Of a stretch of 38,856 bases of DNA, positions 1-9,245 are shown piece after piece; positions within the stretch are counted from its first letter, which is position 1, and each line of letters opens with the position of its first letter. Made by a program: the position numbers and the translations under genes. The stretch is from Verrucomicrobiales bacterium (GTDB taxonomy: Bacteria; Verrucomicrobiota; Verrucomicrobiia; Methylacidiphilales; JAAUTS01). The DNA is taken from positions 1 through 38,856 of the forward strand of contig JAISDC010000066.1 of NCBI GenBank assembly GCA_031265105.1. Direction: 5' to 3'. A model generated the notes under the pieces. That model made no database searches. It was not told the origin of the DNA and worked only from the letters and a program-made list of their open reading frames with translations.

Positions 1-17
1 GTGTGCTCTTCCGATCT
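1..17 (+). other. Illumina adapter remnant (assembly artefact)
   Basis: The first 17 bases, GTGTGCTCTTCCGATCT, are identical to the 3' end of the standard Illumina TruSeq read-2 adapter. They are not genomic. The reading frame of the neighbouring truncated gene should be taken to start at base 18. The contig edge is therefore a library or assembly boundary, not a biological end. Confidence 0.93.
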
Positions 18-1136
18 GTGCGTCTGGTAGCCGGTGAAAAACGGCGCGCTGACGGTGCCGAGTGAAAATTCCTCCTCCATGTACGTCGTCGTGCGCCCGC
101 TGCTGGAGGGCACGTCGAACGACGCCATCGACTCGACGCGCCCGCGCAACCGCGCCGGATAAGCGCGGCCCGCCGCCAGTGACGCGAGCTGGGCCGGCAC
201 GTGGAAGTCAGTGTCAGCGAGTTCCACCCAGCCGCACACCGACGGAACATCGTTGCCCGCGAAATGCAGCACCTCGATGCCGTCCGGCGCGAAATGACTT
301 TGCAACGGATTGCGCCCGACCTGTTCGCCGAACACCAGCCACAGCAAAAACTGCGTGCCGTGCGTATGCCCGGCGTCGTCAATCTCATACGCCCGCGACT
401 GCGGCCCCGCCTGCCGGAACGTGCCGGGATGGTAATGCAGCAGCACCTCCGCCCACAGCCGGTGCTCGCACTCCAGCGCCAGCGCGCGGATTTCCGGGTC
501 GCGCGCGTAGGTCGCCAGCGACGCGATGCCGCTGAGGGTGATAGGCGTGTAGGTGCAGGAGTTGTACTCCGACACCCACGCCGCCCGTGACAGCAGCAGC
601 CGCAACTGGTGCAGTTGCCAAAGGCCGTGCCGCACCGCGCGCTCGTCGCCGAGCAACTCGCCGCCGAACACCAGCCCGGTCATCGCCATCGTCGGCATGT
701 TGTCGTTCGCGCCGTGGTATTTGGTGTCAGGCTGACCATCGCCAAAATAAGTATGCGTGCCGTGCGCCGCGTGGACGCGCATCACCGCCTCCGCGTCCGG
801 GGTCAGCCGGTCGCGGAAACGGTGGTACAGATGGATGATAGAGTTCGACTGGAAAATGCCGAAGTGCGAGCCGTGGGTCTCGCGGCTGCCCGGGCCGCCG
901 GGCGTCTCGGGCGCGTCGTGCCAGCGGGCGATGACGCGGTTGGCCAGCTCGATGTCGCTGTCCGTGCCGGTGTACAGCGACGGCAGCAGCCACAGCGCCT
1001 CGCGGTGCGGCGAGTCAAACTGCGGGATTTTCGGCGAGCCGTCGGCGTTGAAAATTTTGGGGGCCAGACCGCGCACGGCGGCGAACCACTGTTCGCGCCG
1101 CTGCCGCTGGCCGGACAGGTCGGGAATATTGTGCAT
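18..1136 (-). CDS. alpha/alpha-toroid-like protein, 3' truncated (paralog of 33814-35889)
   Basis: Partial gene running off the left edge, about 372 residues visible. It begins MHNIPDLSGQRQRR at 1136 and aligns throughout with the first half of the 691-residue protein at 33814-35889. Shared stretches include IPQFDSPHRE.LWL, HGANDNMP, EIRALALE.EHRLWAEVLLH and TFRQAGP.SRA. The helix-rich pattern and conserved His/Asn/Tyr positions resemble the (alpha/alpha)6 toroids of polysaccharide lyases and some glycosidases, but I cannot name a family. No signal peptide is visible. The start lies 9 bp after the stop of the nucleoside hydrolase, so it is probably the last gene of the 7542-to-18 operon. The last genomic codons before the adapter encode a Phe-Phe-Thr-Gly-Tyr segment, so the C-terminal half is missing from the assembly and the gene need not be broken in the organism. 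Confidence 0.8.
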
Positions 1137-1145
1137 AAGGATGAT

Positions 1146-2147
1146 TTATAAGGATGATTTTTTCGGCGGACGCGCCAGCAACTCGTCCAGCAATTTGGCG
1201 AGTTCGGCCGGCGGGGTTTTTTCAATCAAATAAAAATGCCGGCCGGCCGCTGACGGTGACCACTCGTTCGCGCCGGTCGTCTCGCTGACGGTGACCGTGC
1301 CGCGGTCGCTGACCGTCCAGTATGTTGTCGGGGCGCGCGCCGCCGCCAGCGCCGCCGTCAAGTCCCAGCTTGGCCGGCCATTGACAGCGGCGTTGTTGCC
1401 GAACAGTTCGTAGGCGCGGCGGACGGGATTTTTTTCCGGCGTCAGCGTCAGCGACTTGCCGGTGCTGATGTTCGCGCCGATTTCAAAACCGCTGAACAAC
1501 ACCGGCGTCGGCCAGTGCTCCGCGACAAACTTCGCCGCCGCCGGCGCGCACGCGAAATTAAACTCGCCGCGCTGCGGGTCGCTGCGCGGAAACGCGCCGC
1601 CCATCACCACGAGTTGGCGGACTTTTTTTCGCGCCAACTCCGCGCCGTCCAGGTCACTGTCAGCGTCCGGCGGCGATTGCAGCAGGTCGCGCAAATTGCC
1701 GAGGAACCCGACCGCGACGATGCTCACGCTCGCGTCCGGCGCCGCCGCCAGCGACCGGCGCAACACGCCGACGGCGGGCGGCATTTCGTCGTCGGGTTTC
1801 GCGCCGTGCGGAAATTCGTCGCGCAGTTTCGCCGTGTACACGCTGCCGGTCACCGCCCGGCCCTCCGCGCCGCGACAGGTGCCGATGGGAATCTCCGGGC
1901 GGCCGTAATAAGTGTTGATGACGCTGACCGCGGCGGCGGCGGCCTGGGCGCGGTCGCGGGCACTGACCGTCACCGCGAGAATTTCCGCCTCGCCACGGTC
2001 AGCGAGCGTGTGCAATACGGCCAGCGCGCCCGTGTCGTCACAGTCGCTGGTGATGTCGGTGTCGAAAATAATTTTCTCCGGCTGCCCGCTGACCGTCACG
2101 GCGACGGTCAGCGTCAGCGCCGATAACAAGTTTTTGCGCACGGTCAC
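1146..2147 (-). CDS. secreted inosine-uridine nucleoside hydrolase-like protein
   Basis: About 333 residues. The mature N-terminus carries IIFDTDITSDCDDTGAL, the Ca2+-binding DTDxxxDxDD signature of the IUNH (ribonucleoside hydrolase) family. Later family-like segments are VAVGFLGNLRDLL and VVMGGAFP, and a C-terminal N-x-x-x-x-WDLTA stretch takes the place of the usual His-Asp-Pro region. The family cleaves N-glycosidic bonds of nucleosides. A hydrophobic leader (LLSALTLTVAVTVSG) suggests export, which is less common for this family. The open frame extends upstream to 2312, but that part overlaps the preceding gene. I chose GTG at 2147, 4 bp after that gene's TAA and with GAAAGA 7 nt upstream; GTG at 2141 is an alternative. 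In polysaccharide loci of PVC bacteria such proteins may act on other glycosides, so the substrate is uncertain. Confidence 0.8.
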   Translation of the reverse strand: MTVRKNLLSALTLTVAVTVSGQPEKIIFDTDITSDCDDTGALAVLHTLADRGEAEILAVTVSARDRAQAAAAAVSVINTYYGRPEIPIGTCRGAEGRAVTGSVYTAKLRDEFPHGAKPDDEMPPAVGVLRRSLAAAPDASVSIVAVGFLGNLRDLLQSPPDADSDLDGAELARKKVRQLVVMGGAFPRSDPQRGEFNFACAPAAAKFVAEHWPTPVLFSGFEIGANISTGKSLTLTPEKNPVRRAYELFGNNAAVNGRPSWDLTAALAAARAPTTYWTVSDRGTVTVSETTGANEWSPSAAGRHFYLIEKTPPAELAKLLDELLARPPKKSSL

Positions 2148-2151
2148 GGCG

Positions 2152-3441
2152 TTATCTTTCCAGCCGGATTTTTTGCAGCACCAGCCCGTAATGGCTGCCG
2201 GGCGGGTTGGCCTTGATTTGCTGGCCGTTCCAATTCGGCGCGAAGTTGCCGGAGTAGAGCAGCCACATGGTCTGACCGTCAGCGGCGATGAACCGCGACG
2301 GGATGTTGACAAAGTACGCCTGCTCGCCGAAGTCTTTCAGGTAACTCACCAGCCGCCAGTCGCCGGTTAGGGAATCGGACTCCAGGATGTACGTGTTCAT
2401 TTTCTCGCATGTGTTGCCACCGTCGGTGACGCACATGAAATATTTCCGCAACGGCGCGTTGTAAGTGACCGTCACGCAACCCATGTTGTTGTCCCACGCC
2501 AGCAGCGGCTGGATTTGCGCGAAATCGCTCGTCCACCGCGCCTGGCCGCGCGCGTCCTTGCCGGCGTAAAATTCCCACTTCGACGGGTCGTTCATGTTCT
2601 CCGCTGACGGTGACACGCGCAGCAGATACACGCGGTCGCCGGTAATCCAACTCGGGCTGAAATAACGCAGCCGCTCCTCGGAGCCGTGCGCGACCATGTA
2701 CGCCTTGCCGTCCGGCGAGTGCTCAAGGTTCTTGCCGAAATCCACGAAGTGCGGGGAACCGATTTTCACCGGCTCGCCTTTCAGTCCGGTTTCGCCGAAA
2801 ATATTTTTCTCCGGCGTGTGCGGGCCGTCCTCCCACGTCGCGCCCTTGTCGCGCGAGACGCGAAAACCGACGAAGGGGCCGAGCCACGGCCAATTGTAAC
2901 TGACACCCTCGTGCACCACTCGCGCGCTTGGCCCAAGCGTGTAGGTGCCGTAATACCACACGCCGTTATACACCAACGAACCGCACGGGTAGCGCCCTTG
3001 ATACGGCGTCGCCGGGCCGCGCGTGAGGCCGATGCTGTAAACGGTCAGCGTCAGCGGGTCGTCGCCCTCGATGACCGCCTGGCCGGTGACGGCGTTGCCG
3101 CCGGTCATGCTGTTGCTGTCGTCCCAGCCGCCGTCGCGCCGCCAGGTCCTGCCGTCGGTGAACGGTGAGTACATTTTGTCATCGTCAGCCCACGACGGGT
3201 AGAACGTGTCGCCGTACCTGAAGCCGCTCTTGACGCCGAGAAAACGCACCTTGGTGAATTCCATGGACAGCGGGAACGGGCAATCCGCCGGCGGCGCCGA
3301 GGGCCAGATGAACGGCGTGAATTTTTCCACGGTTGGTTTCGGCGGATCCACTTCCGCTGCCGATGAAGGCAATGCTCCGGTTTCCATAATGCCCCAACAG
3401 ATTAAGACCAAACTTCCCAATTTCACAATTTTTTTACACAT
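2152..3441 (-). CDS. secreted DUF4185-like beta-propeller protein
   Basis: About 429 residues with a signal peptide (MCKKIVKLGSLVLICWG followed by an Ala-rich cleavage region). The body is rich in Trp, Tyr and Gly with repeated beta-strand patterns. It includes GDTFYPSWADDDKMYSPF and RVSRDKGATWED, a sialidase-type Asp-box (S-x-D-x-G-x-T-W), so a five- or six-bladed propeller is likely. The GDTFYPSWADD region resembles DUF4185 proteins, which are common in polysaccharide-utilisation loci and of unassigned activity. The start is the ATG at 3441, 8 nt after AGGGAAGG; the in-frame ATG at 3447 is too close to that site. It lies 60 bp downstream of the giant glycosidase and 4 bp upstream of the nucleoside hydrolase, so the three are probably co-transcribed. 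Confidence 0.75.
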   Translation of the reverse strand: MCKKIVKLGSLVLICWGIMETGALPSSAAEVDPPKPTVEKFTPFIWPSAPPADCPFPLSMEFTKVRFLGVKSGFRYGDTFYPSWADDDKMYSPFTDGRTWRRDGGWDDSNSMTGGNAVTGQAVIEGDDPLTLTVYSIGLTRGPATPYQGRYPCGSLVYNGVWYYGTYTLGPSARVVHEGVSYNWPWLGPFVGFRVSRDKGATWEDGPHTPEKNIFGETGLKGEPVKIGSPHFVDFGKNLEHSPDGKAYMVAHGSEERLRYFSPSWITGDRVYLLRVSPSAENMNDPSKWEFYAGKDARGQARWTSDFAQIQPLLAWDNNMGCVTVTYNAPLRKYFMCVTDGGNTCEKMNTYILESDSLTGDWRLVSYLKDFGEQAYFVNIPSRFIAADGQTMWLLYSGNFAPNWNGQQIKANPPGSHYGLVLQKIRLER

Positions 3442-3501
3442 TTTCATTTCCTTCCCTGGTTTTATTTTTTTCAAGCCCTGCCTCAACATAAATCAAATAC
3501 T

Positions 3502-6500
3502 TCATGGATAACTCTCCGGCTCGTGATACTCCAGTGACACTTCGCTGACCGTCCAGCGGTCGCCCTCGCTGCAGGTGAGGATGATTTCATTGTCAGCGCC
3601 GAATTTGACATACGGCGTGATGTTGATATTGCTCTCGGTGCCGTAGCGACCGTGCGCGCGCGGCACCGCCTGACCGTTGATGATGATGGCGCGCAGCGCG
3701 TTGCTATCACCGTCAGCGTGGACGACGACGTTTTGACCCCGCCGCGCGGCGTCAATTTTCACCGTCTGCCGCGCCGCCGCGCCGATGAGCGGGCCGGGCA
3801 AAGTCGCTTGTTCCCAATGCAAACCGTCCTTGGCGATTTCCCATGCGCCGCTCAAATCCTGCCGCGCTGACGGTGACGGGTGCCACGCCAGCCACGTCTC
3901 GCCGCGCGAGCCGAGCAACGCGTCCTCGCCCGCGAACTCCACCGCCAGCGTATGTTGGGTGCCGGGCTGCAACGCGCCGCCGCAAGCGTCGCCCATCACG
4001 GAGTTGCTGTTCTCCACCAACAGTGTCCCGTCGAAATAAACCTTCGTCTGGCCGAGGAACGTGCTGCCGAGCCGGCTGGCGAGCCACAGCTTGACACCGC
4101 CGCCGCGCCAGTGCTCCGGCACGGTGAACTCGCGGCGGAACAGCGCGCGTTTCGCGCCGGGATGGTCGGGCAACGTGTAGATGCCAAGCCGCCGCTGTTC
4201 CCACGCGCTGTCGTCGTAACCCGGCTGCACGGCGTCGCTGACCTTGACCTCGCCGTCGTCCAGGATTTTCATGCGCCAGCCGTCGGAGATTTCATGCGCG
4301 AGCTTCGCCGGCGCCAGCGTCAGCGGTTCGCCAAGGTCGGCGGTGACCGCGCGCCACCAGTCGCGTTGCAGGCCGAGCCAGTCCGCCGGCGCCGCTGACA
4401 GCGCGCGCGGCGTCAGCCAGATGTTAGTGTCGAGCGGGCCGAGGGCGACCTTGAATTTGCCCGCTGACACTGGCTGCCGTTGGTTATTTTGCAAATCCCA
4501 CGCCCACGCCGCTGACGATGACATCAACTCAAACTCGGCGCTAAGACCGGCCTCGCGGTCCTGATTGAAAAACATCCACACGTCGTAGAGACCGTTGTTG
4601 CTGACGAAGTGCCGCCAGATGACCTTGTGACGGTCAGCGAGCAGGCGCGCGGGCACCGGCTTGATATCGCGCCACTGGAGCACCGCCTCGAACAGGCGCG
4701 GCATCCCCTTGCCAATCCACGCCCCCATGTACACGAACCAGCCCTTGCCCAGCGGGCGGACGCCGACGGCGACGGAGCCATCCTTCCACTTCAGCAAGTC
4801 GGTCGCGTCCGGCGCCGTTTTTTCCAACCGCAGGCCGCCAAAATTGTCGCCGAGATGTTTTTTCAAGTCGGGCGAAAAAATCTCCTGCCCCGTCGCCACC
4901 GTCAGCGTGCCGTTGTGCCGCTGGTCGCCGGTGTTGCCAATCACGCGATAGCCGGTCAGTTCATCCAGCAGCCAGGCGTCCTTGCGCGCCGGCGTGTTGC
5001 GCCCGGTCTGGCCGTACACCACGAACACGCCGCCGGCGCGCACATATTTTTCAATGCCGCTGACGGTGGCGGCGTCGAGCGTGGACGAGCCGGCGTCGAT
5101 AATCACGCGGAAGCGCGCGGGGTCGTCGCTGGTGGTGAACGACGACTCGGTGACCACGTCGCTTTCATATGGAAACTCCAGCGCCGGCATATATTCCACC
5201 GGCCCGATGTGCTTGCGCGCGTTAAACGGGGACACATAGGGGAAGCCGCTGACCAGCCACTCGTTGGCCGGCCACGCGGCCAGCCAGCCGGCGCGCCACG
5301 GAAAATCCGCCAGCATCCGCACCCGGCCCGAATACAGCGCCGCCACCTCCGCGTACGGAATGTGATAACGCCCCGCGCTGCCATAGACTTGGATGTGGTC
5401 CTCGAACATTTGCTTGATAGGCGGATTCCACATCACCTCGCCGAGATGCATGAAATAATCGATGCCGTTGACGCCCTCGGTCAGCCAGTTGCCGAAAAAT
5501 TTTTTCAACTCGTCCGCCGTTTTCGCCGGCCCGCCCGGCTCGACCGAGATGGGCAGCCGCGCGCCGCGCATCTCCGACGGCAGCGAGTCGCACCACCAGC
5601 CGGCCATGTAGCCGGTGTTGTGAAAGTCGCCCAGGTATTCGCGCGCCAGCGGCAGCAGGCCGTCCACGAACGAGTCCGGCGACATGAGGAAAATGCCGCG
5701 GTTCGGGTCGGCCTGACGAATCATTTGTAGTCCGCGTTTCACCGCGTTGACGCGAATGCCGAAGTTCCACAGCGCGAAGTCCGCCCAGCGCGCGTTCTCG
5801 CCCGGCGCCAGGTCGGGATACACGCGCGGCTCGTGCGGCGACAAATAGGCGCGGTAATTGAACATGCCCTTCGGCAGGCTCACCGTCAGCGTGTTCGCGC
5901 CGGCGCGCAACAGGTCGCTCACCTCCAGCGCGTTCCAGTGGTCGGCGCTGAGCACCGGCGGCTGCTCCGGCACGGGCTGGCCGTTGAGCCACACGTGCAC
6001 GAGGGCGTTCGGGTCGGTCTTGCCCGGCCGCGTGTCGTTCAAGTCCCACAAATACAGCCACACTTTTTGACCCGCTGACCATGACGCATCGAGCGTGAAA
6101 TGCCGCCGGAAGGTCGCCGGCTTGCGCGGCAGGTAGCGTATCAGCGCGTGACCGGGGGCGCTGATGGTGGGCCACGCGGAGTCGTCAACGTCAGCGAGTT
6201 GCGGCGAGCCGTAGTCGTCGTAGGAAAATTTCCACTCGCCCGTCAAATCAAACGCTGCCGGCCCCCAGCCGAGAAACGACGCCACTTCCGGCACCCGGAT
6301 GTCCTGCCAGTCGCGGAAGTTCGCGTCCCACGCGGCGTTCAATTTCGCCAACTCGCCGCCGTATTGTTTTTGCAAATAACCGCGGAAGTCAGCGTCAGCG
6401 ACCGGCCCGTATTCCACCAGCCAATCGGCGGCGCCGTGCCCCAACTCGCCGTGCGGCTCCAGCCAGGTGAGAATGTTTTCCACCTCGCCGTATTTTTTCA

Positions 6501-7542
6501 CCGTCTGCTGCATCTCCGCCAGCGCCGCGTCGCGCCCCGGCACGGAGCACCACGAAAGCAATTCGCCGATGCCGAAATTCATCGAACCGTAATAAGTGCC
6601 CAAAAACTGCGGCTGATACTGCAAACGCCAGTCCGGATGCCGGTTGAACAACCAGTATGGCGAGTCGCCGAGGTTGGTGTTGAGGCCCAGCGACAGCCCG
6701 AATTGGCGCCCGGTCTGGAACGCGAACAGCCACTCGTTGTCCTTCATGATGTTCTCGGCGGTGTCCGGCAGCGTCGGCGTGGTCCACAGAATCAGGCCCG
6801 CGCCGTTTTTCCGCGCGAACTCGTAATCCGGCGTCGGGTCGTAAAATTTCACGGCGCGCTGATCCTCGCCTTTCGGCCGCATGAACGCGCCGTAGTAAAA
6901 ACGGAAACTGTGCCGGTCCCAGCGGTCAAGCCACATCGGCACGCTGACGGTCGCCTCGCTCTCCACACCCGTCCACGCGCCGCCGAGCGACGAGGTCAGC
7001 AACGCCGCCAGCGCTGACGGTGACGCGGCGGCGCCGACCAGGACGCGCCGGCCGTCGCGCAACGCCGCAATGACGCCACCGTCAGCGGTCTGCCACGCGG
7101 TGACTGGCAAGGGATTATTCGCACTGACAACCGCCCCGGCGGCGGATGCCGCCGGCTTCTTCGCGCCGCGCAACCTCGGCGTCACCGGGGCGCTGCTGTT
7201 GACGGCCCCCGGCGTGACGCTGACCGTGACCTTCACCGGCAGCGGCGGCAGCGTCTGCAAATCGGCCAGATATTTCGCCTGCGTCAGCTTCGCCTGCTCG
7301 TCCCCCTCGCAAGTCATCACCAGCAGCGTGCCGCCGGCCCGGTCCGCCCACGACTCGGCGCTGACCGTGCCGTAACCGCGCAACGCCAGCGCCGGCCATG
7401 TGCCGGTCGCGGTCAGCTTGTTCGTCGCCACCGTCAGCGCCCCGCTCACGTCACTAACCACCAACCAGCCGACGATTGGCACGAGTAAACTGATAGTGAA
7501 AACAGCACTCGCGCCGCAAAATTTTCGCCGCAAGGAAGTCAT
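3502..7542 (-). CDS. giant exported clan-A-like glycoside hydrolase, family A (paralog of 25955-29950)
   Basis: About 1346 residues. I start at the ATG at 7542 (MTSLRRKF...), which gives a clean signal peptide; the frame runs open to 7629 but that part lacks leader character. Apparent order: N-terminal beta region (to ~200); TIM-barrel start (VPMWLDRWDRHSFRFYYG, ~205); a GH2-type jelly-roll insertion opening FDLTGEWKFSYDD (~434-600); the rest of the barrel; a class-I-glutaminase-like domain (FRVIIDAGSST...YVRAGGVFVVYG, ~810-930) like the trimerisation domain of GH42; and C-terminal jelly rolls (~1080 and ~1230, DLSGAWEIA). Two Glu are conserved in all four paralogs here: PHGE (~365) and VEPGG (~667). 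They are candidates for acid/base and nucleophile. The substrate is unknown. It heads the leftmost operon. Confidence 0.85.
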   Translation of the reverse strand: MTSLRRKFCGASAVFTISLLVPIVGWLVVSDVSGALTVATNKLTATGTWPALALRGYGTVSAESWADRAGGTLLVMTCEGDEQAKLTQAKYLADLQTLPPLPVKVTVSVTPGAVNSSAPVTPRLRGAKKPAASAAGAVVSANNPLPVTAWQTADGGVIAALRDGRRVLVGAAASPSALAALLTSSLGGAWTGVESEATVSVPMWLDRWDRHSFRFYYGAFMRPKGEDQRAVKFYDPTPDYEFARKNGAGLILWTTPTLPDTAENIMKDNEWLFAFQTGRQFGLSLGLNTNLGDSPYWLFNRHPDWRLQYQPQFLGTYYGSMNFGIGELLSWCSVPGRDAALAEMQQTVKKYGEVENILTWLEPHGELGHGAADWLVEYGPVADADFRGYLQKQYGGELAKLNAAWDANFRDWQDIRVPEVASFLGWGPAAFDLTGEWKFSYDDYGSPQLADVDDSAWPTISAPGHALIRYLPRKPATFRRHFTLDASWSAGQKVWLYLWDLNDTRPGKTDPNALVHVWLNGQPVPEQPPVLSADHWNALEVSDLLRAGANTLTVSLPKGMFNYRAYLSPHEPRVYPDLAPGENARWADFALWNFGIRVNAVKRGLQMIRQADPNRGIFLMSPDSFVDGLLPLAREYLGDFHNTGYMAGWWCDSLPSEMRGARLPISVEPGGPAKTADELKKFFGNWLTEGVNGIDYFMHLGEVMWNPPIKQMFEDHIQVYGSAGRYHIPYAEVAALYSGRVRMLADFPWRAGWLAAWPANEWLVSGFPYVSPFNARKHIGPVEYMPALEFPYESDVVTESSFTTSDDPARFRVIIDAGSSTLDAATVSGIEKYVRAGGVFVVYGQTGRNTPARKDAWLLDELTGYRVIGNTGDQRHNGTLTVATGQEIFSPDLKKHLGDNFGGLRLEKTAPDATDLLKWKDGSVAVGVRPLGKGWFVYMGAWIGKGMPRLFEAVLQWRDIKPVPARLLADRHKVIWRHFVSNNGLYDVWMFFNQDREAGLSAEFELMSSSAAWAWDLQNNQRQPVSAGKFKVALGPLDTNIWLTPRALSAAPADWLGLQRDWWRAVTADLGEPLTLAPAKLAHEISDGWRMKILDDGEVKVSDAVQPGYDDSAWEQRRLGIYTLPDHPGAKRALFRREFTVPEHWRGGGVKLWLASRLGSTFLGQTKVYFDGTLLVENSNSVMGDACGGALQPGTQHTLAVEFAGEDALLGSRGETWLAWHPSPSARQDLSGAWEIAKDGLHWEQATLPGPLIGAAARQTVKIDAARRGQNVVVHADGDSNALRAIIINGQAVPRAHGRYGTESNINITPYVKFGADNEIILTCSEGDRWTVSEVSLEYHEPESYP

Positions 7543-7804
7543 ATTTAATATTTTCCGCAATATAAAGCAAATCATCGCCTCACTGCCAATCATAATTTTC
7601 GGTCCCTTGGCACACGGAATCACCCGCATAGGCTCTCGGCGTATAATTGAGAATCCAACCTTGCTGGGACGCGCGCGGCACTGGGAAACCGGCTTGCTGA
7701 TATTGACTCATCGCTCCACATTGGGCTTTGCGTGAGGATAACAGGCTGGCTAATTTTTTCCTTTATCAGTTCGAGAAGTAGGATAAATTAAACGGTGATT
7801 CACT
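7543..7804. other. intergenic region between divergent genes
   Basis: This 262-bp stretch separates the divergent glycosidase (minus) and accessory gene pair (plus). It must contain both promoters, but I see no convincing -35/-10 pair. A GGTGA at 7794-7798 lies 6 nt before the ATG at 7805 and is a plausible ribosome-binding site. No copy of the GCTGACGGT word is present here. Confidence 0.4.
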
Positions 7805-8587
7805 ATGGAAATATCCCTCAAATCGTTGGCTTTCTCGCTCGATGACACGGTCAAAGGGACGCCGCTTACCCCCGCCACGGTTGATATCCCAACATTTTTC
7901 AAATTTCTTGAGGAAGTTCAAAAACTGCTCAAAGGGCAAGGCGACGAAAACGTTTTGGTTGATTCACGTTTTCAACTTGAAGCAGGATCGGTTAAAATTG
8001 TCGCTTTCGTCACGGCCTCGCTGGCTCTGTCAGTGACGAATGATATTGAGCGATTGCGAACCACGGGAGATTTGGATACCATTGACCCGGTTCGCGCCAA
8101 GGTTGTTGAAATTTGGCAGAACAAGGTGAAAAGAACCCTTAATCGCAGTTATGCCTTTGCCGCTGACACTCCAAAGGCCTCCTTTCGCATCACACAAAAC
8201 AGCACCTTGCAACACAAAGCGGCCAACTACTGGGTCTCTGTGGAAAAATATCTTTCGGGTAAAATCGTTGACCTGGGAGGAAAAACTTTCCCCAATATTC
8301 ACCTTGTGTCGGACAGTACCGATGACACGCTGACCATTGGCGCGACTGAGGCACAACTTGCCGGTGAAAAAGAAAATCAAATTTACAAGGAAGTGACTTT
8401 GCATGTGCAGGCGGAACAACATTTGGGCACCAAACAACTGCGTAACATCCAACTACTGGCCTTCGTTCCCCAAGCCGCCACAGTCACACCAGACACATTG
8501 GAAAAACTATGGCAAAAAGGACGCGAAGCATGGCGTGACATCGGTTCGGCTTCCGCATGGGTGGATTCACTACGGGGGAATGTATGA
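7805..8587 (+). CDS. unrecognised 260-residue protein paired with a PIN-domain gene
   Basis: A 260-residue protein I do not recognise. It has no signal peptide or membrane segment. The middle shows a helical, basic stretch (ERLRTT...VVEIWQNKVKRTLNRSYAF) followed by a beta-rich C-terminal half. Its TGA overlaps the start codon of the next gene (ATGA at 8584-8587), so the two are almost certainly translationally coupled. That arrangement is typical of toxin-antitoxin operons, where the upstream gene is often the antitoxin. At 260 residues it is large for a classic VapB/Phd antitoxin and no DNA-binding motif is evident. The base composition is less GC-rich than the glycosidase genes on its left. 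Confidence 0.75.
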   Translation: MEISLKSLAFSLDDTVKGTPLTPATVDIPTFFKFLEEVQKLLKGQGDENVLVDSRFQLEAGSVKIVAFVTASLALSVTNDIERLRTTGDLDTIDPVRAKVVEIWQNKVKRTLNRSYAFAADTPKASFRITQNSTLQHKAANYWVSVEKYLSGKIVDLGGKTFPNIHLVSDSTDDTLTIGATEAQLAGEKENQIYKEVTLHVQAEQHLGTKQLRNIQLLAFVPQAATVTPDTLEKLWQKGREAWRDIGSASAWVDSLRGNV

Positions 8588-9081
8588 CACAGGTTTCATT
8601 GGATACCAGCTTTTTGATTACATTCGCAGACCCGAGCCGTCCCCATCACGCGGTGGCAATACAGTATTTTAACCATTGCGTGACAGCCAAAATTCCAATG
8701 TTTCTTTCCACCATTGCAGCGGGTGAATTTGCCGTTGGGCAAACCGTGACCGATTTGCCATTGCAAAGTTTCCTGATCCAATCTTACAACATGGCTCATG
8801 CGGTGAAAGCCGCTGAATTTTATCGCAGTTTGAAAAATAACCCGGCCGACAATCTATGCTCCGATCGTAAAATCATCATCAACGACCTAAAAATTTTGGC
8901 GCAAGCGGAAGAGGATGAAATTCAAACGGTTTTGACCGAAGACAAAAATACCCTCTGGAAAATGGCCGAACAACTGAAGAAAAATTCCACTTCCCATCAT
9001 GTCAACGCGCTTTTGCTCTCGACAGGTTTCCAGCCTGCAAAATTGGCTGATTCCGCGCAAAATGAGTTACTGTTAAACTAA
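8584..9081 (+). CDS. PIN-domain protein (VapC-like putative ribonuclease)
   Basis: 165 residues starting MTQVSLDTSFLITFADPS. The early Asp in VSLDTSFL, the Glu in AAGEFAVG and the downstream acidic stretch INDLKILAQAEEDEI with TEDKNTL match the spacing of acidic metal-binding residues of PIN nucleases. Such proteins usually act as toxins that cleave RNA. The ATG at 8584 overlaps the preceding stop (ATGA) and is preceded by GGGGGA. An earlier start at 8557 would run inside the partner gene and is not favoured. The C-terminus (HHVNALLLSTGFQPAKL) is more divergent than in standard VapC, so a non-toxin role cannot be excluded. Confidence 0.75.
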   Translation: MTQVSLDTSFLITFADPSRPHHAVAIQYFNHCVTAKIPMFLSTIAAGEFAVGQTVTDLPLQSFLIQSYNMAHAVKAAEFYRSLKNNPADNLCSDRKIIINDLKILAQAEEDEIQTVLTEDKNTLWKMAEQLKKNSTSHHVNALLLSTGFQPAKLADSAQNELLLN

Positions 9082-9102
9082 TCATTAGACTTTCTTGAGA
9101 AG

Positions 9103-9180
9103 GAAAAGAGGCCGTCTTCTTTTTATTCACTTCTTTCAATTCTACTGATCTGCCAAAAAATAAAGACTGACCCATTTTAT
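9103..9180 (+). repeat. palindromic repeat copy A (degenerate)
   Basis: Shortened, diverged copy of the ~92-bp repeat. It keeps the GTCTTC of the left arm, the TTCTTTCAATTCT core and the right arm AAAGACTGACCCATTTTA, but about 20 bp of the left part is deleted. It lies just after the PIN gene and could act as a terminator hairpin. Confidence 0.7.
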
Positions 9181-9245
9181 GGTGTGAATTTGAAAATGGG
9201 CTATGCTATGTTGGAAATCAGAAATCTCGAAAGAACTGGTGAAAT

